From assembly GCA_903934295.1 (NCBI GenBank), contig CAIZNI010000056.1, positions 124,001-188,000 on the forward strand: DNA of 64,000 nt, given 5' to 3'. This document shows positions 7,989-17,664 of the stretch, one piece after another. Numbering within the stretch: the stretch's first letter is position 1; the number at the start of each line of letters is the position of its first letter. The notes beneath the pieces were generated by a model that was given only the letters and a program-made list of their open reading frames with translations, was not told the DNA's origin and searched no databases. Both the position numbers and the translations under genes were made by a program. Source of the stretch: an uncultured beta proteobacterium (lineage in GTDB: Bacteria; Pseudomonadota; Gammaproteobacteria; Burkholderiales; Burkholderiaceae_E).

Positions 7989-10193
7989 CTATTCGCCGGC
8001 GAACAGGCTGCCCGCGGTCAGGGGATACGCGGCCACATCATCGGTCACCCAGTTCGCCGCGTTCTTGACGCGATTGGCGAACGCCGTCAGGTCGCTGCGA
8101 TCCAGCGACCCGTTGTACCTGACGTTGTCCTGGGCGAAGGACAGATAGGCGCCCGCCGTGACGAGTTCAGGCGGAATCGCGCCGGCGGCCGTGCCCAGGT
8201 TGAGCGCCGCGAGGAATCGGTCCACGGTGATGGCGCCGGCACTGTTGGGCGTCAGGTCGGTGATCGTGCCCTGGAAGGCGTAGATCGTCTCGGCCGACGT
8301 GCTGAGGCCACCGCCCTTGCCCTGGATGCTGCCCTTGCTGGCCACCGGGGTGAGCAGGTCGGTCTGGATGGTGATGATGGTGCCGGCCGGATAGGCCACG
8401 TCCGCCGTCCACACATAGGCCGCTTCGCCCGTCGCCGGCATGCCGGTGGCCGCGACGTAATCGCGGTCCGAGAAGCCGATCGCCGTCCCTGCGCCGATCG
8501 GCTTGAGCAGAACGAAGGCGATCGCGTCGACCGCGTCGGCGTTGGCCGCCAGGAACAGCAGGTCTCCCGCCGCCAGGGTGGACGGCGGTGCGGCCGCGGT
8601 GGTGAAGGCCAGCGTGGTCGCGTTGGTGATGCCGGCGAACGGATTGCCCGAGGCGTCCTTGATCACCCCGGCCGGAAACTGCAGGTTGTAGGTGAAGCCG
8701 CGCAGCAGATCGGCGCTGGGGTTGATGTTGGCGGTGTTGCCGCTGACGGTGACCTGGGTGGCGTCACCGATCGGAATGGTCCGGGTGTCCCCGGCTCCGT
8801 TGCTCAGGGTCAGGTTGCCGGTGCCGGCCGTGACCGGCTCGTTGAAGGTCAGCACGATGCGGCTGCTGGTGACGCCGGTGGTACCGGCCGCGGGCGCGGC
8901 GCTAACCAGGGTGGGGGCCGTGGTGTCGACCAGCCCGGCGGTCGTGAAGGCCAGTTCGCTGGTGCCGGTGATCGCCGGTGCGTTGGCGCCGCTGGCATCC
9001 TTGAAGACGCCGGCCGCCCAGGTAACGCTGTAGGGGCTGCCGGCGAACAGGTCGGTGCTCGGGTTGATCGTCACGGTGGTGCCGCTGATCTTCACCTGCG
9101 TGGTGTCGCTGACCGCGATGCTGCGGGTGTCGCCCGTGCCATTGCTCAGCACGATGACGCCGGTTCCCGCGCTGACCGTCTGGTTGAAGCTCAGATAGAG
9201 GTTGCTGCGCACGCCCACCGCAGTCTTGCTGGTGGTGGGCGAGTAGACCACCATCTCGGGCGAGCCGGGCCCGCCACCGATTTCGCTCACCACATAGATG
9301 TTGCCGCTGCCGTCCATCGTCAGGCCCTCGTTCTGGGCGATGCTGCTGACCGGCAGGGTGCTGTGGATGTTGCCGGCGCGGTCGATCTTGACGATCTTGC
9401 CGTCGGGCGCGCTCAGGATCAGCAGGTGGGCGTGATCCGGTGCGGTGCTGGGCACCGTGTTCGACAGGGCGTGGATGTCGTTGTGCGCAGTGAGGCCGGT
9501 GAGCGTCGGCGTGAACAGGTTGGTGGCGTTTTCCAGGGTCGGCGATCCGTTCGTCGCGGTGCCGGCGCCGAAGTTGATGCCGGTCTGGAACACGCCCGAG
9601 GGGCCCGACTCCTTGACCGCGACGAAGCCCCCGGTCAGCGGATCGAAGGACAGGCCCTCGATGCCGATGTTGCCGATGGTGGTGCCGAGCTTGACCGTCC
9701 GAACGCCGGCGCCGCCCAGCGTGGTGTTGGGCACGTAGGTGAACTCGTTGACCTGCCGCGAGCGCTCTTCGACCAGCGCGAACTTGCCCCCGCCCAGGTA
9801 GGCGATGCCTTCCGGGTCGTAGAAGTAGGTGCCCTGGGGCTTGGTGACGTCAGCCGCCAGCGTCATCGAGTCGATGAGCGCGCCGGTCTTGGAGACCTGC
9901 ACGACGGCGGTGCCGCCGTCGCCGACCACGAACAGGGTGCCGGTGTCCTTGTTGAAGGTGACGCCGGAGGCCTCTTCGGCCAGCAGGTTCGCGCCCGTGC
10001 CCACCGGCAGGCGATAGCGGCCGCTCTGCGTGTAGTTCGCGAGGTCGTAGGTGCTTTGCGGGTCGGTGAAGCTCAGTGTCGGGGTGGCCAGGGCCAGCGG
10101 GGTGTCGCTGCTGCCGCCGCCGCAGGCGGCGAGGCCGGCCGAGATCAGGGCCGCGAGGGCAAGACGATGGGCAAGGGCGGGGGCGCGGAACAT
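7989..10193 (-). CDS. Lipoprotein with SdiA-regulated/beta-propeller-like N-terminal domain and two Ig-like (Big_5/SwmB-like) domains
   Basis: Lipobox LISAGLAACGGGSS; N-domain with DPEGIAYLGGGKFALVEERSRQVNEF and NEGLTMDGSGNIYVVSE; two homologous Ig-like repeats (VLTFNEPVTAGTGNLTLSNGAGDTRTI...). Confidence 0.75.
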   Translation of the reverse strand: MFRAPALAHRLALAALISAGLAACGGGSSDTPLALATPTLSFTDPQSTYDLANYTQSGRYRLPVGTGANLLAEEASGVTFNKDTGTLFVVGDGGTAVVQVSKTGALIDSMTLAADVTKPQGTYFYDPEGIAYLGGGKFALVEERSRQVNEFTYVPNTTLGGAGVRTVKLGTTIGNIGIEGLSFDPLTGGFVAVKESGPSGVFQTGINFGAGTATNGSPTLENATNLFTPTLTGLTAHNDIHALSNTVPSTAPDHAHLLILSAPDGKIVKIDRAGNIHSTLPVSSIAQNEGLTMDGSGNIYVVSEIGGGPGSPEMVVYSPTTSKTAVGVRSNLYLSFNQTVSAGTGVIVLSNGTGDTRSIAVSDTTQVKISGTTVTINPSTDLFAGSPYSVTWAAGVFKDASGANAPAITGTSELAFTTAGLVDTTAPTLVSAAPAAGTTGVTSSRIVLTFNEPVTAGTGNLTLSNGAGDTRTIPIGDATQVTVSGNTANINPSADLLRGFTYNLQFPAGVIKDASGNPFAGITNATTLAFTTAAAPPSTLAAGDLLFLAANADAVDAIAFVLLKPIGAGTAIGFSDRDYVAATGMPATGEAAYVWTADVAYPAGTIITIQTDLLTPVASKGSIQGKGGGLSTSAETIYAFQGTITDLTPNSAGAITVDRFLAALNLGTAAGAIPPELVTAGAYLSFAQDNVRYNGSLDRSDLTAFANRVKNAANWVTDDVAAYPLTAGSLFAGE

Positions 10194-10250
10194 GGGATGC
10201 GGCTCTCGGTGAGGAAAGCAGCATCATTGCCCCGTCATGTGACGGGACGG

Positions 10251-11120
10251 TTACGCCGCGGCGGCTGCGGTCGGCACTTCCCCGAGCACCGAGGTCCGGT
10301 GCATCTCGCGCCGGTGGCCGTCGTAGTCGTTGACCGCGAGGTGCTGCACCACCCGGTTGTCCCAGATGGTCAGCATGTGCGGGCGCCAGGTCACGCGGAT
10401 GATGAACTCCGGGCGCACCGAGTGCTCGCACAGGAAGCCGAGCAGGCCAGCGCTCTCCGGCTCGGTCATGTCCTCGAGGCGGATGGTGTAGACCTTGTTC
10501 ACGTACAGCGCCCTGCGTCCGGTGTCCGGGTGACGGCGAACCATCGGGTGCACGAACTCTGCCAGTGCCTCGGGACCGGTCCGGATCTTCATCGAGCGCA
10601 GATGCGTGCCGCTGGCCAGATGGCTTTGAGGACCATAGGGCCGGCGCGCGCTGTGCACCGCGTTCGTCTGCTCCAGCAGCGCCTGCATCCCGGGCGACAG
10701 CGACTCGAAGGCCAGGTACTGGTTGGCGAACAGGGTGTCGCCGCCCACCGGCGGCAGTTGGCGGGCGTGCAGCAGCGTGTAGCTGGGCGGGGTCTCGAGA
10801 AAGCTCCAGTCGCTGTGCCAGTTGCCCCCGAAATTCAGGCGCCGGGTCTCGTCGGCCTCCTTGACCACCGCGATCACATTCGGGTGGGTGGTCTCGCCTT
10901 CGACGAAGGGTTCCAGTCCGAAGGGGCCCAGCCGCGCGGTGAAACGCGACAGTTCCCGGTCGTCCAGCGGCTGGTCGGGCAGGGTGACCACCAGATGCTC
11001 ATGCAGCGCGCGCTGGATTTCGGCGATGGTGTCGTCGTCGGCGCGGGTCAGGTCGACGCCGGTGATCTCGGCGCCGCCGGCGCCACTGAGTTGCCTGACC
11101 TGGATTTTCCGGTAAGTCAT
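10251..11120 (-). CDS. TauD/TfdA family Fe(II)/2-oxoglutarate-dependent dioxygenase
   Basis: NWHSDWSF (HxD) motif, VHPMVRRHPDTGRRALYVN, TWRPHMLTIWDNRVVQHLAVNDY. Confidence 0.93.
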   Translation of the reverse strand: MTYRKIQVRQLSGAGGAEITGVDLTRADDDTIAEIQRALHEHLVVTLPDQPLDDRELSRFTARLGPFGLEPFVEGETTHPNVIAVVKEADETRRLNFGGNWHSDWSFLETPPSYTLLHARQLPPVGGDTLFANQYLAFESLSPGMQALLEQTNAVHSARRPYGPQSHLASGTHLRSMKIRTGPEALAEFVHPMVRRHPDTGRRALYVNKVYTIRLEDMTEPESAGLLGFLCEHSVRPEFIIRVTWRPHMLTIWDNRVVQHLAVNDYDGHRREMHRTSVLGEVPTAAAAA

Positions 11121-11154
11121 CTGTTGGGTCCCTTCAGGATCGGCCGCGGCCGGT

Positions 11155-12141
11155 CTATTTCGCAGTGATGTTGGCGCTCTTGATCACCGCGCCCCATTTG
11201 GCGTGGTCGGTGCGGATCATCGCACCGAACTCCTGGGGAGAGGTCGGCTGCGGGGTCATGCCCTGCACCAGCAGCGCCTGTTGCAGGGGACCATCGGCCA
11301 GCGTGCGCCGCATCGCCAGGTTCAGGCGATCGACGATCTCGCGCGGGGTGCCGGCCGGGGCGGCCACGCCGAACCAGGTTGTCGCCTCGAAGCCGGCCAG
11401 GCCGGACTCCAGGAAGGTCGGCACCTGGGGCGCCAGCGGCGAGCGCATCTTCTGACCGAGGGCCAGCCCGACCACATCGCCGCTCTCCATGGTCTTGAGG
11501 TGGCTGGGCAGGATGTCCATCATCAGCGGCACGCGCCCGCCCATCACATCGACCATTGCCGGTGCCGAGCCGTTGTAGGGCACGTGGATGACGTCGATGC
11601 CGGCGCTGCTCTTGAGCAGTTCGATGGCCAGATGACTGGGTGTGCCGTGGCCATAGGAGGCGATCGCCATCTGGCCGGGCTTTTCCTTGGCCCGGCGGAT
11701 GACGTCGGCGAAGCTGCGGATGTCGGACTTCTTCGCGGCCACCAGCATCAGCGGGTTGGCGCTGATCAGCGTGACCGGTTCGAGGTCCTTGAGCGGGTCA
11801 TAGCCGATCGGGGTGGTGGCCAGCAGAGGGCCGGTCACCAGGTTGGCCACCACCGCGGTGAGCAGGGTGTAGCCGTCGGCGGGCGCGCGGGCCACGTACT
11901 GGGCGCCGATCATCGTGCCCGCGCCGGGCTTGTTGTTCACCACCACCTGCTGACCGAGTTCCTCCGACAGGCGCCGCGCGATCAGGCGCACCGCGATGTC
12001 GGTCGCTCCGCCGGCCGCATAGGGCACCACCCAGGTGATCGGGCGGTTGGGGTAGGCGGCCTGGGCACCGGCCAGCGCCGGGGCGGCGCCCAGGACAGCA
12101 GCCAGCAGGGCTGCTGCCGCGGTCTTCAGGTTCTTGAGCAT
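11155..12141 (-). CDS. Tripartite tricarboxylate transporter substrate-binding protein (Bug family)
   Basis: Signal peptide then YPNRPITWVVPYAAGGATDIAVRLIARRLSEELGQQVVVNNKPGAGTMIGA. Confidence 0.95.
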   Translation of the reverse strand: MLKNLKTAAAALLAAVLGAAPALAGAQAAYPNRPITWVVPYAAGGATDIAVRLIARRLSEELGQQVVVNNKPGAGTMIGAQYVARAPADGYTLLTAVVANLVTGPLLATTPIGYDPLKDLEPVTLISANPLMLVAAKKSDIRSFADVIRRAKEKPGQMAIASYGHGTPSHLAIELLKSSAGIDVIHVPYNGSAPAMVDVMGGRVPLMMDILPSHLKTMESGDVVGLALGQKMRSPLAPQVPTFLESGLAGFEATTWFGVAAPAGTPREIVDRLNLAMRRTLADGPLQQALLVQGMTPQPTSPQEFGAMIRTDHAKWGAVIKSANITAK

Positions 12142-12177
12142 GAACTTCTCGCAGGGGAGGGTGAGTGTCGGTACGGA

Positions 12178-13260
12178 TCATCGCGGGGCGCGCGAATCGC
12201 CCACTTTCATTGCCGCGTCGAGCAGCGAGCGGGGCGCGATCAGGTCCTGCGGATTGGCCGGTGCCTGCTTGATGGCCTCGGCCTCGACCGCGATGCGGGC
12301 CTGCTGGCGCACCTGGGCGGCCAGGCCGTTGGGGCTGGTGAACGACACCGGCGAGTCGGCCGAGAGCAGTTCCTGCAGGGTGACGGGCGGCTGCTGCTTG
12401 AGCAGGTGCTCGGCGGCGGCCCGCGATATCCCGTTGGCGGTGCTGATCGCGGTGTAGACCGGCTCGGCGGCGGCGCCGCCCTTGGCCAGCGCGTCGCGCA
12501 TCTCCAGGTTCGACGCATTGAGGGCGGCGACGAAGCGGGCGGCGACCTCGGGTTTCGAGGCGAGGAACTCGCGGGTCATGGTCCAGATCGAGCTCGAGGG
12601 GAATCCGACATCGACCGCCCGCTGCACCAGCTTCGCGCCGGACGCCTCCAGGCGCGCGCCCCAGACATCCCAGACGTAATAGCCGTCGATCTGGCCGCGC
12701 TGGTAGGCCGGCACCGCGACCGGCGGCGCCAGCACGATCATGTTGATGTCGGCGGTCGTCATCCCCGCCCTCTGGAGCGACCAGCGCAGCGCGTAGTCGG
12801 CCTGCGAGTTCTTGGCGATCCCGATGTTCTTGCCTTTCCAGGTCCGGGGGTCGGCGGTCATGCCCGAGGCGGGATTCGCGTAGAGGCCCAGCTTGGTGGT
12901 GCTTGCATCGGCATAGACCGCGCGCAGGTTGATGCCGATCGAGTTGGCCACGATCATCGCCGACGGCGCCATGGTGGCGGTCTGGATCTCGCCGCTGCCC
13001 AGGAAGGACAGCAGCGCAGCGCCGTTGGCGCCCTCGACCATGTCGATCTTCAGGCCGAAGCGGCGCCAGACGTCGACATGCTGGGCATAGGCGAAGTCCC
13101 AGGAAGCACCCGGACCCCAGGCGACCTTGACCACCTGCAGGGGGCCGGCCGGCGGGTCGGCCGCCAGCGCCGAGCCGCTCAGGCCAGCCGTGCCCAGTGC
13201 CAGGCAGGCCGCGGCGGCGGCGCCACGGACAAATGCGACGATTGCGTTGATCGGGTTCAC
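12178..13260 (-). CDS. ABC transporter substrate-binding protein (TauA/SsuA-like)
   Basis: GTG start with signal peptide (AAACLALGTAGLSGSALA), then VVKVAWGPGASWDFAYAQHVDVWRRFGLKIDMVEG; next to ATPase and permease. Confidence 0.85.
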   Translation of the reverse strand: MNPINAIVAFVRGAAAAACLALGTAGLSGSALAADPPAGPLQVVKVAWGPGASWDFAYAQHVDVWRRFGLKIDMVEGANGAALLSFLGSGEIQTATMAPSAMIVANSIGINLRAVYADASTTKLGLYANPASGMTADPRTWKGKNIGIAKNSQADYALRWSLQRAGMTTADINMIVLAPPVAVPAYQRGQIDGYYVWDVWGARLEASGAKLVQRAVDVGFPSSSIWTMTREFLASKPEVAARFVAALNASNLEMRDALAKGGAAAEPVYTAISTANGISRAAAEHLLKQQPPVTLQELLSADSPVSFTSPNGLAAQVRQQARIAVEAEAIKQAPANPQDLIAPRSLLDAAMKVGDSRAPR

Positions 13261-13309
13261 TAGGCCGTCTCCTTGATGAGTGCCGGTGGCGAGCACCGGT
13301 GGTTGAGTG

Positions 13310-13378
13310 GTGCCGGGAAGCGTGGCGCGGGAAAGCGTGATGCCGGGAAGCGTGGTGCCGGGAAGCGTGGTGCGCGCG
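13310..13378. repeat. 15-bp tandem array (GTGCCGGGAAGCGTG), about 4.5 copies, intergenic
   Basis: Units at 13310-13324, 13325-13339, 13340-13354, 13355-13369 and a partial fifth, between the ATPase stop and the SBP start. Confidence 0.85.
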
Positions 13379-13379
13379 A

Positions 13380-14198
13380 TCAGGCCGGAACGAGGCGTTC
13401 CAGCTGGTCGATGAGTTCGTGCTTCAGGTCGTTGAATTCGGGCCGCATCACGATGTCCCGGTAGTTCTCGTCGCCGCGAAAGGGGACGCTCACCTGGCGC
13501 AGCAGGCGACCCGGTGCCGCCGACATCAGAAAGACATGGTCGGAGATCAGCAGCGCTTCCTCGACGTCGTGGGTGATGAACAGCACGGTTCGCGTGCCGT
13601 CCGTCTTGACCACGCGCCGCAGCAGTTGCTGCATCGACAGGCGGGTCTGTGCGTCGAGCGCGGCGAAGGGTTCGTCCATCAGCAGGATGCTGCTGTCGGC
13701 GATCAGCAGCCGGGCGAGCGCGGCGCGCGACTGCATGCCGCCCGAAAGCTGGTGGGGGAAGAGTTTTTGCGCGTCGTGCAGACCGACGCTTTCCAGGTAA
13801 TGCGCGGCGGCGTCGGCGATCTCGGCGCGCGATCGCGTGGCGCCGCCGATCCGGCCGTGGCGGCAGGGGAACGCGACGTTTTCGGCGATGGTGAGCCAGG
13901 GCAGCAGGTTGGGGCGCTGGAACATGAAGCCCCGATCCGGGCCCGGCGCCGACACCGGCAATCCGGCCGCGAGCACCTCGCCGGTGGTGGGCAGGGTGAA
14001 GCCGGCGACCAGGTTCAGGACGGTGGTCTTGCCGCAACCGGTCGGGCCGATCACGGTGGCCGTCTCGCCGGCAGCGACCCGCAGGCTGATGTCGTCCAGG
14101 GCCAGCCGGTCACCCGCGCGGGTCGGGAACGATTTCGACACCGATCGCAGTTCGATGCGCGCCGGTTGACCGGCCGGGTTTGCGAGTGCTTCGGTCAT
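13380..14198 (-). CDS. ABC transporter ATP-binding protein (TauB/SsuB-like)
   Basis: Walker [25 protein letters not shown] signature, Walker [13 protein letters not shown]. Confidence 0.93.
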   Translation of the reverse strand: MTEALANPAGQPARIELRSVSKSFPTRAGDRLALDDISLRVAAGETATVIGPTGCGKTTVLNLVAGFTLPTTGEVLAAGLPVSAPGPDRGFMFQRPNLLPWLTIAENVAFPCRHGRIGGATRSRAEIADAAAHYLESVGLHDAQKLFPHQLSGGMQSRAALARLLIADSSILLMDEPFAALDAQTRLSMQQLLRRVVKTDGTRTVLFITHDVEEALLISDHVFLMSAAPGRLLRQVSVPFRGDENYRDIVMRPEFNDLKHELIDQLERLVPA

Positions 14199-15124
14199 CG
14201 TCCAACCCAGTGCAGCAGCCGCCGCTCGATCATCAGGAACACCATGTCGATGCCCACCCCGACCAGCCCGATCAGGGCCACGCCGACGTAGACCTTGTTG
14301 ATCGCATAGACCTGCGAGGCGCTCTGGATCAGGTAGCCGAGGCCGACCTGGGCGGCGATCAGCTCCGACGCCACCACCACCGCCCAGCTCAGCGCCATCG
14401 CGGTGCGCAGGCTCACGAAGATCTGCGGCAGCGCCGACGGGAGCACCACCCGGACCAGGGTCGAGAAGGTCGACAGCCGATAGTTGCGGGCCAGCCGGAA
14501 GTAGTCGGCCGGCACCGATCGCACGCCGCTCACCGATCCCAGCAGCACATAGAGGAAGGCGGTCATGAAGATCACGAAGACCTTCGCGAACTCGCCGATG
14601 CCGAACCAGATCACCACGATCGGCACGAAGGCGAGCGCCGGAATCGGACGCAGGAAGCCGAACAGGGGCAGCAGGAACGCGCCGGCCCGTTCGTTGTAGC
14701 CGAGCACGATGCCCAGCGGCACGCCCAGGCAGGCCGCGAGCAGAAAGCCGGCGGCGGTGCGCAGCACGCTGGCACGGACATGGTCGAAGAGCCCGTGTCC
14801 GCCGTATCCGCGCTGGAACAGTTCCAGCGCCGCGGCACCCACGCCCGACGGCGTGCCGAGGAACTCCGCCCGCACGCCGGGTACGATGCCCAGCGGAATC
14901 AGATACTCCCAGATCAGCAGGATCAGGACGAACACCGACAGCGGGGGCAGAATCCGGGCGCCGAGGCCGCGAAGTCCGGCGCGCCACGAGGCGCCGGTCG
15001 GTCTGCCCGCGGGCGGGCGTGGCGTCGCGGCAGGGCGTGGCGCCGCCGCGGTGGGGCGTGCTCGGGAGGGGGCGCCGGCTGGGTCTTCGATCGGCGGAGT
15101 CATCGGATTTATCGGAATTGTCAT
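14195..15124 (-). CDS. ABC transporter permease (TauC/SsuC-like)
   Basis: Transmembrane protein with PALAFVPIVVIWFGIGEFAKVFVI and ALPQIFVSLRTAMALSWAVVVASELIAAQVGLGYLI (EAA loop). Confidence 0.93.
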   Translation of the reverse strand: MTIPINPMTPPIEDPAGAPSRARPTAAAPRPAATPRPPAGRPTGASWRAGLRGLGARILPPLSVFVLILLIWEYLIPLGIVPGVRAEFLGTPSGVGAAALELFQRGYGGHGLFDHVRASVLRTAAGFLLAACLGVPLGIVLGYNERAGAFLLPLFGFLRPIPALAFVPIVVIWFGIGEFAKVFVIFMTAFLYVLLGSVSGVRSVPADYFRLARNYRLSTFSTLVRVVLPSALPQIFVSLRTAMALSWAVVVASELIAAQVGLGYLIQSASQVYAINKVYVGVALIGLVGVGIDMVFLMIERRLLHWVGR

Positions 15125-15158
15125 TGCACTGGCTCAACCAAACCAAACCTAATGTACC

Positions 15159-15941
15159 ATGGTTAGAACGTTTGATTCACCGAATCCCGACTGGCCTTCG
15201 CTGTCTGCTCCCGCCGTGCGCACCCTGTTCGACAAGAGCCCCGTTCCGCTTTATTCCCAGCTGGCCGAACTGCTGCGCCAGCGGCTGGCGCGCGGTCAAT
15301 GGAAGATCGGCGAGAAGCTGCCCTCGATCGAGGCGCTGATGCGCGAGTTCGGGGTGGCCCGGGTGACGGTGCGCCAGGCGGTGGAGCTGCTGGCGCGCGA
15401 CGGGCTGCTCTCGCCGCAGGCCGGGCGCGGCACGCTGGTCACTGCCTTGCCCGAGCCCGAGCGCTGGCTGCGCCTGGAGACCTCGCTGCGCGAACTCGCC
15501 GATGTCTATCGCAACGACAAGCCCAAGCTCACCCTGATCGAGGAAGCCGCCAGCCTGCCCGCGCTGCAGCCGGCCGATGGCCGGGCCGCCGCGCGCTACC
15601 ACTTTCTGCGCCGCGTGCATTCGCGCAACGGCGAGGCGTTCTGCGTGATCTCGCTGTACCTCGACGAGCGCGTGTTCGAGTTGGCGCCCGAGCGGTTTCG
15701 CCAGGAAACCGTCATTCCGGTGCTGCTCGATCTGCCCGAGGTCAGGATCGCCCGGGCCCGCCAGACGCTGGTGGTCACCACCGCCGATGTCGAGGTCGCC
15801 GGCCACCTGGGCATCGCACTCAATTCGCCGGTCGCCCAGGTGCGCCGCGTGTTCACCGCGGCCGACGAGACCGTTCTGTACCTGGGCGAGGTCACCTACC
15901 GGGGTGACTACATCCAGTTCGAGATGGACTTGCGGCTGTGA
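15159..15941 (+). CDS. GntR family transcriptional regulator (UTRA domain)
   Basis: PLYSQLAELLRQRLARGQWKIGEKLPSIEALMREFGVARVTVRQAVELLARDGLL wHTH plus UTRA-type C-domain. Confidence 0.94.
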   Translation: MVRTFDSPNPDWPSLSAPAVRTLFDKSPVPLYSQLAELLRQRLARGQWKIGEKLPSIEALMREFGVARVTVRQAVELLARDGLLSPQAGRGTLVTALPEPERWLRLETSLRELADVYRNDKPKLTLIEEAASLPALQPADGRAAARYHFLRRVHSRNGEAFCVISLYLDERVFELAPERFRQETVIPVLLDLPEVRIARARQTLVVTTADVEVAGHLGIALNSPVAQVRRVFTAADETVLYLGEVTYRGDYIQFEMDLRL

Positions 15942-15999
15942 CGCCGGCCACGCGCCCGACCGCTTCGACAACCCACCCCCACCGACCGAGGAGACTGCC

Positions 16000-16764
16000 T
16001 TGCTACCGCTGAATCCCGAGGAGATCGCGCGCTACCGGCGCGACGGCATCATCCAGCCGCGCCAGGGCCTGGGCCCCGAGGCGCTCGCCCGCCTGCGCGA
16101 CAAGCTCGACCGATTCCTGATCGAGCAGAACATCACCGATGCCGACTATGTGCCGGACATCATCGAGCGCGATCCGAGCTGGCTGGAATACGGGGTGATG
16201 CCCGAGATCCTGGATGCGGTTGCGCAGCTGATCGGTGACGACATCATCATCTGGGGCTCGGCCCTGTTCTGCAAGGCGGGCAAGGGCGGTCGCGCCACGC
16301 CCTGGCACCAGGACGGCCACTACTGGCCGATCCGTCCGCTCGAGACCGTCACCGCCTGGATCGCGATCGACAACGTGAATGCCGAGAACAGCTGCCTGCG
16401 GGTGATCCCCGGCTCGCACCGGGATCGCGTCAGCTACCAGCACGATGTGGACAACAGCGACGCGATCATCCTGAATCAGGTGCTCAAGTCCGAGCATCTG
16501 CAAAGCGCGCCGCCGCGCGACATCGAGCTCGAGCCCGGGCGTTTCTCGATCCACGACGTGTACCTGATCCACGGCGCGAATCCGAACAATTCCGGCAAGC
16601 GGCGCGCCGGCATGGTGTTTCGCTACATGCCGGCCTCCTCGGTGTTCGACCGCGAACTGGCTGCCCGGCAGGTCCAGGAGATGGGCGTGCTGGACCTGTC
16701 ACGGCGCCAGCTCCACCTGGTGCGCGGCGTCGATCGCAGCGGCCGCAACGACATCCGGCGCTGA
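16000..16764 (+). CDS. Phytanoyl-CoA dioxygenase (PhyH) family protein
   Basis: TTG start preceded by GAGGAG; TPWHQDGHYWPI (HxD), LRVIPGSHRDR, IHDVYLIHGANPNNSGKRRAGMVFRY. Confidence 0.9.
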   Translation: MLPLNPEEIARYRRDGIIQPRQGLGPEALARLRDKLDRFLIEQNITDADYVPDIIERDPSWLEYGVMPEILDAVAQLIGDDIIIWGSALFCKAGKGGRATPWHQDGHYWPIRPLETVTAWIAIDNVNAENSCLRVIPGSHRDRVSYQHDVDNSDAIILNQVLKSEHLQSAPPRDIELEPGRFSIHDVYLIHGANPNNSGKRRAGMVFRYMPASSVFDRELAARQVQEMGVLDLSRRQLHLVRGVDRSGRNDIRR

Positions 16765-16779
16765 GCGCGGGGAGCTCCG

Positions 16780-17664
16780 ATGGCGAACATCGCTTTCTTC
16801 GGGCTGGGGGCCATGGGCCATCCGATCGCGACCAACCTGATCGCGGCGGGCAACCGGCTGGCAGTCTTCGACCGCTCGCCGCTCGCCTGTGAGCGGCTCG
16901 CCGGCGCCGGGGCGCGCGTCGGCAGCGATGCGGCCGACACGGTTCGCGAGGCCGAATTCATCATCACGCTGTTGCCGACCTCGGTCGAGGTGGGCGAAGT
17001 GCTCGACGGCCCGCGGGGGGCGTTGGCGGGTGCTGCGGCCGGGGCGATGTTCATCGACATGACCACCGGGGCGCTGGCCGATTTCATGGCCCGGCACCGC
17101 GACATCCGCGCGCGCGGCATGAGCCTGATCGATTCGCCGATCGCCCGCGGGCCCGACTACGCCGCGGCCCGCCAGAACCTGTTCCTGGTCGGTGGCGATG
17201 CGGCCGAGATCGCGCGCCTGCGTCCGGTGCTCGGGCCGGTCTGCGAGGAAGTCATCCATTGCGGACCTGCGGGCGCCGCGCTCAAGACCAAGATCATCAA
17301 CAACTACCTGGCCGGCGTGAGTGTGGTGGCCAATGCCGAGGCGCTGGCGCTCGCGGCGGCGGCCGGTCTGGACCGGGATTTTCTGCGCGGCCTGTGGAAA
17401 CGCACCGTCGCCGGGCGCGGCGCGCTCGAGACGGTGTTTCCGGGCAAGGCGCTGGCCGGGGACTTCACCCCGGGCTTCTCGGCGCGGCTGGCCACCAAGG
17501 ACCTCGCGCTGGCGCAGTCGCTGGGCGAGCACTACGGGGTGCCCCTGGCCACCGGCGCTGCGGCGCGCGAGATGTTCGCGCTGCAGGACGCCCGGGGGCG
17601 ACTCGATGAGGACTGGACCGCGCTGCTCGATGTGCTCGAGCGCGGGGCCACACCACCGGCCTGA
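16780..17664 (+). CDS. NAD(P)-dependent oxidoreductase, 3-hydroxyisobutyrate dehydrogenase family
   Basis: IAFFGLGAMGHPIATNLIAAGNRLAVFDR Rossmann motif; KTKIINNYLAGVSVVANAEALALAAAAGLD. Confidence 0.93.
   Translation: MANIAFFGLGAMGHPIATNLIAAGNRLAVFDRSPLACERLAGAGARVGSDAADTVREAEFIITLLPTSVEVGEVLDGPRGALAGAAAGAMFIDMTTGALADFMARHRDIRARGMSLIDSPIARGPDYAAARQNLFLVGGDAAEIARLRPVLGPVCEEVIHCGPAGAALKTKIINNYLAGVSVVANAEALALAAAAGLDRDFLRGLWKRTVAGRGALETVFPGKALAGDFTPGFSARLATKDLALAQSLGEHYGVPLATGAAAREMFALQDARGRLDEDWTALLDVLERGATPPA

Noticed and set aside
10231-10246. CCCGTCA-TG-TGACGGG dyad before TauD stop
   Set aside because: Short, tiny loop and no T-tract; could be chance or a weak terminator, not enough to call
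9363-11168. 601-aa plus-strand ORF
   Set aside because: Antisense to the lipoprotein and TauD genes
11203-13263. 686-aa plus-strand ORF
   Set aside because: Antisense to the Bug and TauA-like genes; low-complexity composition without recognisable motifs
12178-14037. Single 619-aa minus-strand ORF joining SBP and upstream region
   Set aside because: N-terminal part is an off-frame read of the ATPase gene; GTG at 13260 followed by a signal peptide is the better start
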